Shown here in pieces: positions 46,064 to 55,815 of a DNA stretch of 64,000 nt. Source of the DNA: Saccharomycopsis fibuligera x Saccharomycopsis cf. fibuligera (lineage: Eukaryota > Ascomycota > Saccharomycetes > Ascoideales > Saccharomycopsidaceae); the NCBI GenBank assembly GCA_001936135.1, contig CP012811.1, positions 186,001 to 250,000 of the forward strand. The letters run 5' to 3'. Below the pieces are notes generated by a model. That model did not search any database. It saw only the letters and a program-made list of their open reading frames with translations, and was not told the DNA's origin. The position numbers and the translations under genes are program-made. Position 1 is the stretch's first letter, and each line of letters opens with the position of its first letter.

Positions 46064-47755
46064 ATGACAACCACAGAAATCTATCCCCCGGAGCTGCTCT
46101 CAGTCAAGCAGGAATGCTACATTCGCAACCTAATCAATGACCAGGAATGGATCATTGATCAGGTCATCATTCCTAAGCTCCCTTCTTTCATCTCCACTAT
46201 TAAGTCTATCTTGTTCTACTTAATCCTTGACAAACCATTCAAACTTCCTATCACCTCTAATGCCAATGATTATTTGAAGGGAGTTATAACCAGAAACTCA
46301 TTCAAGATCACGAATTTAAACTTACAAATAAGTAAACTCAATTTTTTCAACAATTCAAACTTGTTCAAAATTCAATTGGAAGATGACAGTAGTGGGGAGA
46401 TCGAACTACATCAGATTAAGTTGGTTATACAGTATTTGAAGTTCTTGATGTTTCAGTTGAGCAATTTGCTAGCATTCATTAAGGCATCCAAGCAGCAGAA
46501 AAAGGGCATTTACAGTCAACTCAAGCATAATCTTGTCTTTTTAAAAAAGTTCAACCAAATTTACCAAAATATGCAAACTATTGACACCTTGATCAATAAT
46601 CCTATACAGTCAGAGCTATTTCCTGTCAGTCATCCACCAGCAAATATTTTCAATCCTAATTTAAACTTGAACAAACTATCAATCGACTTGTACTTGAATA
46701 CAGGAGAAATATTTATAGAGCTCATCTTTTTAAAGAAAATTCAGACCAAACCATGGTGTTTTATCAACGAGCATGGCGTCTCTTTTACAGAATTTGTGAC
46801 GAAGAAGTTTTTGCAAAACAAACGTCATCAAAACATTAACCAAGTTATAGATTACTACTTGGAAGAAAAACAATGGGATAAATTTTGGAATTTTAGGGAT
46901 ACAGCTTTATCAGAACAAGATGGTGTTGTAGATCCCAAAAGTGGGACAGTCAGCCCAATAAATGGAACAGTACCACACTCGACAGGACATAGCAGAAACT
47001 CTTCAATTTCTAGTATTGTCACTGAAAAGCCAAGTACGCAACATCACCATAATCATTGGTTTAAAAACATTTTGAGTTTTCAGAATTCGTCAGAGACTAA
47101 TAGACAGTATCTTAACCGAAACATTAAATTTAACAACTCTATATATTGGATCTTGAAGAATATGCAAGTGAAGATTTCTGACCCGATATTGATAATAGTA
47201 AATATCAAACTCAACAGTGTAAAAAATCTTATTCAAAACTATCTAATAAATTTAAAAAATTTAATTATTAATGCCGATTTTCTCAGGAGCGTCACCAATG
47301 GGACCATAAGCAACTTGAACCTGGAAAAGACTTCACAAGAAGAAAATAATTATAATGAACTTCTAAATGAGTTTTTCAAAAACGCTAATGATGATCTCAT
47401 TAGTCAAGAAAGTACGTTTGATCTTGAAGAATTTTTGAAGCTTAACCAAGAAAGTGAATTCAACGATTTGCTTTTAGCACAATCTACCAATTATTCAACC
47501 ATTACCACAAACGCTGCCTCAAGTGTCAGCAGTACCAGAAAAAAAAGCATGAAGTCGAGCTATGAAGATTTGGATAACTTAGATGTGAATTTCGAGATTT
47601 TGAAAGAGCTCAGAACAGATTTTGATACATTGAATGCCAATTTGGAAAACTGGGATGGTGAGTTGATTAAAGAGATTAGCATCTTGATTAATGGTGACAG
47701 TAGTACAAGTAATGATGAGTTGAGCTGCTGCGAATTCGATGTTTTTGATGTTTAA
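46064..47755 (+). CDS. RAV2: Rav2/Rogdi-like RAVE complex subunit, 563 aa
   Basis: Rav2 is the Rogdi-family subunit of the RAVE complex, which reassembles the vacuolar V-ATPase. The match rests on overall pattern: the N-terminal EWIIDQVIIPKLPSFISTIKSILFYLI, the middle region with LFPVSHPPANIFNPN then LSIDLYLNTGEIFIELIFLKKI, and PWCFINEHGVSFTEFVTKKF. I chose the ATG at 46064; the open frame extends ten codons further only to a TTG. The C-terminal third (from about 285) is Ser/Asn-rich and acidic and has no counterpart in the shorter yeast protein (about 350 aa). No membrane segment is visible. Another coiled, lineage-specific protein is possible. Confidence 0.6.
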   Translation: MTTTEIYPPELLSVKQECYIRNLINDQEWIIDQVIIPKLPSFISTIKSILFYLILDKPFKLPITSNANDYLKGVITRNSFKITNLNLQISKLNFFNNSNLFKIQLEDDSSGEIELHQIKLVIQYLKFLMFQLSNLLAFIKASKQQKKGIYSQLKHNLVFLKKFNQIYQNMQTIDTLINNPIQSELFPVSHPPANIFNPNLNLNKLSIDLYLNTGEIFIELIFLKKIQTKPWCFINEHGVSFTEFVTKKFLQNKRHQNINQVIDYYLEEKQWDKFWNFRDTALSEQDGVVDPKSGTVSPINGTVPHSTGHSRNSSISSIVTEKPSTQHHHNHWFKNILSFQNSSETNRQYLNRNIKFNNSIYWILKNMQVKISDPILIIVNIKLNSVKNLIQNYLINLKNLIINADFLRSVTNGTISNLNLEKTSQEENNYNELLNEFFKNANDDLISQESTFDLEEFLKLNQESEFNDLLLAQSTNYSTITTNAASSVSSTRKKSMKSSYEDLDNLDVNFEILKELRTDFDTLNANLENWDGELIKEISILINGDSSTSNDELSCCEFDVFDV

Positions 47756-47977
47756 TTTTACGGAGCGCCAAGCAATATAAAGCTACAATATAAAGCTGTA
47801 CTCACTTTGCACGTCGACTGATTTGGTCAACGATACAGCCGGTAAAAGACAGTACTGTTTTCTTACAAACAAACATAATGCCAAACAAAAGTGGGCCAAA
47901 AAAAAAAGAAAAAAAAAAGAGAAAATATGACCAAAACGACAAAGATATGTAATTAAATTACTTGCTGTTCAAATATT

Positions 47978-49497
47978 TCATTGCAATTTATCTTGCGTCA
48001 TGTTTATAAAGTCGCTTTGTTGTAGTTCCATGAATGCTTGTTGAAGATCAGTCTCACTGAAACTGTTATCATCCTCACTGAATTCAAGCTGCCAAATATC
48101 CGTCATCAATAAGTCATCATTTGCAGCCTCATTCATGCTGATATCATTAATAACATTAGTGTCAGTGTGGTTAAACTGGTTATCTGTGGATATTGAAATA
48201 TGCTCGTTTTCCCAAGTATCATGCGTGTCATCTTTTTGCAAAGTACCATTTTCTTCAAGATCTTCATATTGTGAAATTGCAGACATAGTGTTAGGATTAG
48301 AACTAGGAGATAGCGGCACGTCATTGTTACCATCACTATCACCGTTATCATCTTTGGCCATATTAGTCATTATATTAGCTTCCGACTCTTTAGTTTTATC
48401 GACTTCAGTAACTAGTGGGCATTTATCAGACTTCAAGGACTGATAATATTCAAATAATTGCTGATACTCTTGATTTTCGCGAACTCTACTATCAGAACTA
48501 ACTGGGGGCGTTTGTAAATTGACAGTTGAGTAATTTATTTTACCTTCGCTGATATTGTACGTCTCTACTGGTGTATGTGTCAATTGTTTGCTGAATTCTT
48601 CGATAGGCGGTTGAGAAACAACGCTTTCTGCGACAGACAGAAAGTCAGAGTGCATCAGAAAAAGACGGCGCAAACAAAGACCAGATTCTTTCGACTTTAG
48701 CTCGTTATTTTCTTGTTCGATTTGCCAGAAAGCCATTGAAGAGGGAGAGTGCGTAATGTCAGCTTGCTTTGGTTTTTCATCTCCTACTGACAAATTTATG
48801 TTTGCGTTAAAAGTTGTGCTCAAATCATTCCTATATTCATAAGATTCACTCAATCGACTTTCAAGCTGTGTATCACCCCGTGCTTTGAATGTTATGCTTT
48901 GAGACAGACTAAGGATATTTTGATTTGGACTTAGCGTTTGGTTTTGCGAGCTCTGGTGCTGTTTCCGAATATTACTAGCATTGTGAGGTGAAGGCACTTG
49001 AGCTATTAAAGCTCCATCATGGGATTGATTCTGGTATTGACTCAAATTTGAAATTTCATGTTGAAATGTATCGTCAATATTTTGATTGATTAATTGTTGT
49101 ACTTCTGAATTTTTTTTGTTGTTATAAAATTGATTTGGATATTGTACATGTGCTTGAGCGCTGGACCGCGTGTTCAAAGGCTGCACATTTAAAGACTGAA
49201 CATTATTTCGCCGCAAATGTGAAAATTTCAAGTTGAATGGTTGTGATGCTGTGATCTGTGGGTAATGAACAGGAACCTCAATAACAGAATTATCTGCATC
49301 TACCAAACCTTTACTCTGCGCCACGGTAAATTTCTGACTTGTTAGAAATTCAGCTTCGCTAATATCACTTGATACAAAAGTATTTAACATTGGAAGTTGA
49401 TAAAGTTGCGAAGATGTCATGTCGCTTGTTCCTAAGCCTGTGGGAAGTACCCCCCGGCCTTGGTTATGGAAGTGCGATGGCTGCTGCTGATAATTAC

Positions 49498-49543
<46 letters not shown>

Positions 49544-50494
49544 GGTATTATTATTGGTATTATTATACTGGATATTAAGAGATGCCACGGCAGATGGAGG
49601 TTGGAACAAAAGTGCTTCCAGATGGTTGAAACTTGCAGGCTCTTGTAAATTTTTCCCAGATGATTTAAGCAAAGTTGCTTGTTGATAATCAAAAATTGGC
49701 AGACCTGCTAGATTTCCACCAACTAGCTGGGGACATTTATCATTTTGAGACGTTGAGAGGATTGCAGAAGTATCATGAACATTACTAGATATTTGATCAC
49801 TAAGAGCCGCGTGTGCTATTGGACGCGGTTGTAATTTTGTTGGATACGAAGGTTGTGATTTTAATATTTCCAAATCCTGAGTTTTCCCTAACCCTGGTGC
49901 AGAAGAAGGCAACAAAGGTAGTGATTGTTGTGATGCACTGAATGGTGCTGATGGTTGCGGCAAAGGAACACCCGGTAAACCACCACATGAGCACTTATAT
50001 GCTTTATCAAGGCAGAAATATATGTTATGGCAAGCCATGCAAGTCTTTGTATACGCTTCCCAAAACTTGTCGCAGATGATATGAGGTAGCGGCAAACCTT
50101 TTTCTCTCAATGTTTTAAAATGCTGCCAAAGATGCCTGCAAGCGATCTTTCCATGATGGTAACCTACATAGTAATGAACGCAGTCATCGAAGCAACAAAA
50201 GTATCGTACAGTTAGTTTGTGCTTGTCGAGGTACTGAGCTAGTTGTCTGGCTGTGTTAAACTCTCGGTCCCCGTTTCTCTTGTCAACAACTTTAAATTCA
50301 GTGGTGTGAGTCTTATGACTATCTGCAAGTTGTGGGACTTTCGCAACCAATGTACGTTCATACTCCCCTATTCCGGGCCTAGGAACCATGGAGCCAGGCC
50401 CTCTTTGGGTGAATTTATGTAAGAATTTGACAGCTTTAACCGGATCAACATGGCTATCGTCTGGATCATCGGATGGCTGAATAGCTGGAGCCAT
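47978..50494 (-). CDS. Unrecognised Cys/His-rich, Asn/Gln-rich protein, 838 aa
   Basis: I do not recognise a family. The N-terminal 170 residues are compact and look folded. Ten cysteines lie between residues 100 and 170 (100, 101, 105, 119, 141, 152, 155, 161, 168, 170) with His at 107, 113, 114, 121, 125, 138 and 156, including CMACHNIYFC and KCSCGG. This spacing suggests zinc binding but is neither C2H2, Zn2Cys6, GATA nor RING. The rest is disordered and rich in Ser, Gln and Asn, with an Asn run near 316-333 encoded by ATT on the + strand, and the last 80 residues are acidic with aromatic residues, like an activation domain. The fungal Wor3-type DNA-binding family is one candidate, which I cannot confirm from memory. 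It converges with the RAV2-like gene across 222 bp. Confidence 0.8.
49497..49566 (-). repeat. ATT trinucleotide tract encoding poly-Asn
   Basis: About twenty AAT codons on the - strand with two GTATTA-type interruptions, inside the Cys-rich protein gene. Confidence 0.9.
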
Positions 50495-51799
50495 AACTGG
50501 TTGAATCTGATATCAGCAATGACTTTGTTACTAAAGTAGAATGGATATGGGAGGCCAAAAGGCTAAGTTTATGACAATATTTGAACTGCTGACGGAAGAA
50601 GATAAAGCCGAGTATAAGTAACAAGCTAGATGAAAAAAAAAAAAAAAAAAAAAGTTTAGTGGCAACGTTAAGCGAACGTTTACAAAAATCCATCGATGAT
50701 AACATGACAACTAACGACACGCCATATCTCGGATATATATGAAAAGTTCTAGGAGACGTAACTCATATTTGAAATTTAATTTGCTGGCTTTGGCGTCAAT
50801 GTCCACAAAAGCTACTAACAAAAAATGATATTAGTTATGAAAAATAGTGACGCCTGCAGAAGTATTTTTCAACATGCATGGAACCTGTCATTTTGAGAAA
50901 GAAGTCATTCAAAAGAGGTAACTAGGTGTGATTTACGAACACACCCGAGTCTTTGAAATGCGATCGATACAACCAAAAAGGAATACTAAGGGTATTTACA
51001 GTAATTCATGTTACAAATTTGGATAGTTGCGGCGGAAGAATGTTATTAAGCGAGCCCTTGCTGATATTATTTAAAGGATATTCTCCGCTGACCTATCACC
51101 GCAACATAAGAGACACGCGTCAACAGGCATAAACAAGAATGCTTCACAATAAGTTTGTCAACTGTAGATCTGTATGGAAGTTAATTGTAACACATCACGA
51201 GCATAACCAAGAATTTTTTTTTTTCTTTTTTGATTCATAGTAAATTTTCCATTCATGTATTTTTTTCAAATTGTCGCCATTATCGTTGGTGGTGATGACC
51301 TGTATTGGTGGATAAACCCGAAAGTGTCACTGAGAAAGACATGCCATATAAAAATGATTGCAATGCACCCTTGTTATAAACTTTATTTAAGTGCCGTACT
51401 CCCAAAACTCTTTCCTTTACGAATTTTCTTCGTTTTACATTATTCATCTGGAGAAGCTAGGGATACAGTCTATATAGTTTTAAAATACTTTAATACATTG
51501 ATTTATCCACTAACCAAACTAAATACTATGTGTTGCAAGCGCTGTGGGCTCATGTTGAAGTGTCCGCATTCTTACCACATATTTGTATTCGTCCTTCGGA
51601 GAAACTAAACGGAAAAAAAAAACAAAAAAAAACGTAAAACTAAAAAGCAAGATGAGACCTCACAAATACCAAAGTTATCTATGTGATATATCCTTTCCAG
51701 TGCATCATAAATACACTTAAAGCAAATAAAGAGAGTACTTCCGATCTCTGCAGCTCATTTCAATTCATAAGTGAGGAGCGGTTCGCTCAAAGTTCTGCC
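50495..51799. other. Intergenic, promoter of the Cys-rich gene and unassigned DNA
   Basis: It contains an A tract (50635-50653). An open frame at 51255-51608 (+, 117 codons) starts at an ATG but matches nothing I know and has no domain-like pattern; I do not call it a gene. The right edge runs into the HEM14 relic. Confidence 0.5.
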
Positions 51800-52360
51800 A
51801 AAGAGCACCAACGTCGCCGTTGTTGGTGCTGGCATCTTGGGACTTTCGCTTACCTACTCTCTTTCGGAGTTACAGCATGATGTCATGATATTAATATTAA
51901 AAACGGACTCTTCTAGAGCCGATGGATAATTTATTAACTAGCGGCGCTGCTTCCAAACTCATCGATCACAAAGAAGAATGTTGAAGAAGATTACAATGTC
52001 ATTTTGGAAAGGGGCCCTCGTACCTTAAGATCCGTTTTTGATGGTACGTTGATGTTGCTTGATTTGTCCAAGCGCAGCAATCATACTGATAAAATCTTGG
52101 GTATGACGAAACCTTCTATTGCCAACAACAAATATTGCTCAATATTGATAACACACTAACTGAAGTGTTTCTGGGCACTAGAATTTCCTAAACAAAGACT
52201 CATTTGGAACATTTTGAAAAAACCATTCCGCAAGGTTGCAGTTATTGGTGAAATCTGCACTAGATAGTGGCAATTTCGAACAGTAATGTTGAGCAGTATA
52301 AAGAGGCCTTCAAAGAAAATAACGAATCAGTGTCATTGGAAAGATGACAAAGATGTAATT
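51800..52360 (+). pseudogene. HEM14: Decayed HEM14 (protoporphyrinogen oxidase) fragment
   Basis: Translated pieces match the N-terminal part of mitochondrial protoporphyrinogen oxidase, the enzyme before ferrochelatase in haem synthesis. The FAD-binding piece NVAVVGAGILGLSLTYSLSE (51807-51870) corresponds to yeast VAVVGGGVSGLCFTYFLSK. The piece VILERGPRTLRSVFDGTLML (about 51994-52053) corresponds to MLEKGPRTLRGVSDGTVLIM, followed by DKILGMTKPSIANNKY. A further piece, NIDNTLTEV, lies in another frame (near 52146). Stops and frame changes separate the pieces, a stop falling where the family has Trp after Gly-Gly. Only about the first third of the protein is traceable. A working HEM14 must lie elsewhere. 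Confidence 0.8.
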
Positions 52361-52799
52361 CCTTTCCTTTTATTGTTTCTTGTTGATAGTGTCGCGATTG
52401 ATCCCGCAATATGGCTACGGCGTTTTTCCTGGTTGGGGATGAAACTTTAGCCTGCAAAATAAACAGGTATTAGCATCCTATCCTCTGTATAATCAATATC
52501 TCAAATTTTCTTTAAAATTATTACTGGAGTCTATTTCGAAAATAGTAGGTAGTACTACATGCCACCTGCGGTTATTGCAGTTTGCAATTATCAGCGCTTG
52601 TTTCTGTGTTCCAGTAACAGCCGCTTTGCGGTCATGCTCATCCTCACTGTATGAACTTTTATCAGAGCCTACGCTTACAGGCCTAAACCTTTTGGGCACT
52701 TTTAGCTGAGCATGTGTTTCCTTGAGGGCGAACCTTACTCAAAAGGAATCAGCACCGTTATTATCACAGTGACTACTTGGATTGGTAATTTGTTATACA

Positions 52800-53699
52800 T
52801 CAAATGAGGCGTAATATTCCTTTCAAGTGCCCAGTGGGGCCCAATTCAGGTGCATTATCTGCTCTTATTCGTTTTACAGTAGCATTAAAGCGTGTTATTA
52901 TTTCATTTATAATAGATTTTATTGCATCGCCAGTATCACTTTTTGTTATTAATACCTTAACGAATGAATAGAGTGTTTTTGAATCAGTAACTTCCAACAC
53001 GTAGAAATGATATTCGCTTTGCAAAATATCAATATTAAGTTCTTCAAACTTTTCAGTTTCTTCTATGTGTTTCATTCGGGTGCCTCCTTGATGCTGTTTC
53101 GTCTTAATATTCTTCATCGCACATTCAATGTGGTTGGTTGAGTTGTGCTTAGTACCTTCATAGATGTTGTGGTGCTTATATGAGTTCTCAATTTTACCTT
53201 TTGCTGCATGTCCTAGAACTTCATGTAAAGACTGTACCTGTCTTAGTTCTATCGGTAAATATAATAGAACGTTTTTGTGCATCAATGTGATCTCAACTTG
53301 ATCATTTTTTATTACTTTATGATCTTTATTACTGAAGAATGAAAACCGTTGTGCATGTAGATCTTTTTCTGATAGTATATTATCTGCATTATTTTTGCTT
53401 TCATTTAAGTAGCAGATGACTGTCTTGCCTAGTACGTTTAATTTACCTCTTTCTTCAAGAAGAGTTCTGCTGTCGCCATAGCCCTTAATATTTATCTGAC
53501 ATGCTTCGATATCAGTCAATAAATTTTTTTTGGTAGTTGAATTAATTTCTGATGCTGATTCAACTATAAATAGAACTTCTTGACCAATCGTTTGACTAAG
53601 TTTATTTTCCTCAGCAATGTTTGTTAGAGGTAGTTCTCGGCGTATTTTCACGGACTTTATTATTAGTGACATTGTGTGTACTTTGGATTCTCTTTGCAC
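52800..53699 (-). pseudogene. Partial Pol region of the Ty1/copia-like fossil
   Basis: It contains the LHEVLGHAAKGKI block of the pre-integrase zinc motif and an integrase-core-like stretch ending near IRADNAPELG. It is incomplete and belongs to the fossil at 52480-55019. Confidence 0.7.
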
Positions 53700-54676
53700 T
53701 TATGTCCTTTGTAGTAATTTCTATGACAAAACCAACATTTATATGGTTTTTTATTCATTCCTTTTAGATTTTGACTTGAGCCTGTCAATTTCTTATTATA
53801 CCAGGATCTTTTGGATTTAGGTCTTTTATTGCCTATATTTTGACTTGCTTTAGGATTGATACCTACTGGTTGTATCATTGCTAGTGCAGGCTGTTCCTCA
53901 TGGTATGGGTCACGATCTAGAAGAATCTTTTCAATTTCCTCAATGTCAATTGATTTTCCAAATGAATTCCGATGTAGACTAGTCAATTTAGCTCTAACAA
54001 GGTTAAATCTCACACTTGTTGTCGTCGCTAATTGAAGTGCAATTTCTTTAGGTCCTATTGATATTACCTCTGGGTTGATGTAATCCTTAACTTTTTCATT
54101 CAAGTGCAATATTATATTCGTCTGTGCAATGGTTTCATGGGCATTTCCAGTATATCTAATTTCAGAAAGATGACGCATAAAGTATATGCTTTGGTACTTT
54201 TCTCCAATCATGTACTTTATGTTTTCAATGAAAGGATGCATAGGTTTATTAATATTTGGCGGACCATATAATACCGTTTTTTGAAGTATAAATTTATTGA
54301 TGAATAGTTCATCTGAATCTAAGAATCTATCCTCATAATCTATGATATTTTTGAAAGATTCCTGTTCTAGAATTAATCTCATTTCTGTGGCCCAGTTGAA
54401 GTAATCTTCTAATGCCTTAAGTGGTGTAATATATAATATATCATTTTTGATTAAATTTAGCGATTCCTTTTTGGTATTTATCTTACCGACACTCAAATTG
54501 TCAGTGTCTCTTGTATTATCTTCTTCTCCATCATCATCTTGGGATTCCTCATCATATTCAGCTCTGCTTGCGCGATCATGTTCACATGCCTCAGTGGGGC
54601 CCTGAGTCCCAGAGCTACTGCTTGATCTTCTGAGATCTTCTGATGTTTTATTAGAACCCTTATTGTATTTAGGCAT
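53663..54676 (-). pseudogene. Gag region of the Ty1/copia-like fossil
   Basis: An acidic, Ser-rich N-terminus is followed by a helical capsid-like part and a basic C-terminus with the zinc knuckle CWFCHRNYYKGHKC. It is part of the fossil element at 52480-55019. Confidence 0.75.
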
Positions 54677-54762
54677 ATTAAATCAAGTTATGTATTAGAA
54701 GAGTTCTGTAACAATAATTAGTGAAGCCAGGTCCCGCCGGTCCAACCAACCCCCAAGTACGA

Positions 54763-55019
54763 TGTTGAAGGAGAGTATTGTATTTTGTATTATAATAATA
54801 ATAATGTAGGGCTTGTTAGGTCCTGAGTATTACTATTATTATTGTTTTCTTATTCTCTTGATCTACAGTTCACAATAATTATTATTGTGGTCTTTCAGTT
54901 ACCTTTTTATAACTGTATCTCTCCTTCAGCTATCCCTTATTCGTACTTGTCCTGTCTTCAGTATCCCCTATTTATAAATACTGGCTGCTTTTGTGTTAGT
55001 TATGCACGTAGACGCAACA
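54763..55019 (-). repeat. LTR of the Ty1/copia-like fossil, 257 bp
   Basis: The segment begins TGTTG and ends CAACA, the 5-bp inverted termini typical of Ty LTRs, and sits just outside the Gag leader. No second copy is seen in the window. Confidence 0.65.
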
Positions 55020-55815
55020 CTCATAACCGTCATGACTTTTATACCATAATATTGGTACACGGCCATTGCGCTCACAGTGTATTAGTAATATATAACGAAA
55101 TATAGATCAGCGCTCGCAACTTACGATCTAATGCAAAAGTATTGCTGACAGATACAGACGGACACAGGCAAGAACAGTAGACTGCTGTATATCACCGTGG
55201 GATACAGGCAATTACATCATTTCTCCGCATTCTTTTTGTTGACATGACAGGTGCGGAGAAGGGCCAACAAGCGGATGAGTGAAGGAGCGCACTCAGCTTC
55301 TGGCTATAAGCTGTCTACACCATTCTACTCGGCAGTTATCCTGTTAAGCTTTGCACAATTTGCCTTATCCAACACAGCCGCATACCTGATACGGTGTCCG
55401 AGGCTCCTTTGGGCCATTTCTCAGAAAATTGTTTCTTGTACTGACGCTGTCGCCGATTATATGCTCATATATTTACAATTAACATTCACAGACACCCTGG
55501 TTTAAACTCCAGCCGCCGTCCTTCCCTGAGAAGTTTAATCTTATACTTTGTAGATTGCAGTATTTCCATTACACCGTCCACAATCTGCCACACTGTAGAC
55601 TACTACAGTATATATAGCACAGTCATTATAATAACCCTGGTAAAACCTCACCTAGGGTTTCCCTCCCGCCTTGTCTGCTTTGCAACTTTTTTTCTACTTC
55701 CACTTGAACATTTCCCAGCTGTCTAGTTTCCCCAACTTTTTTTCTTGTCAGTATTTCACCACATCTTGCTGTTATCCACCTCCATTTATCACCCCCATTG
55801 CCTTGAAGTTGCAGC
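55020..55815. promoter_or_regulatory. ADR1 upstream region
   Basis: An 800-bp stretch between the fossil LTR and ADR1. It becomes pyrimidine-rich toward the start codon, typical of a yeast promoter and leader. Small open frames here look random. Confidence 0.5.

Larger units (their letters stand above)
52480..55019 (-). mobile_element. Broken Ty1/copia-like LTR retrotransposon fossil
   Basis: The element reads on the - strand: one LTR (54763-55019), a leader, a Gag region with a CCHC zinc knuckle, and the first part of Pol with a pre-integrase zinc motif and part of the integrase core. The order with integrase near the front of Pol places it in the Ty1/copia group (Pseudoviridae). The reverse transcriptase, RNase H and second LTR are not seen. 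A charged stretch near 52493-52740 may be a remnant of the integrase-to-polymerase spacer. It is broken and incomplete. Long open stretches survive, so it is probably of moderate rather than great age. Confidence 0.8.

Noticed and set aside
49432-49692. Tyr-, Ile- and Leu-rich frames over the ATT repeat
   Set aside because: They are translations of the poly-Asn repeat in the wrong frames.
51255-51608. 117-codon open frame on the + strand
   Set aside because: It starts at an ATG but shows no recognisable domain or repeat; not distinguishable from chance.
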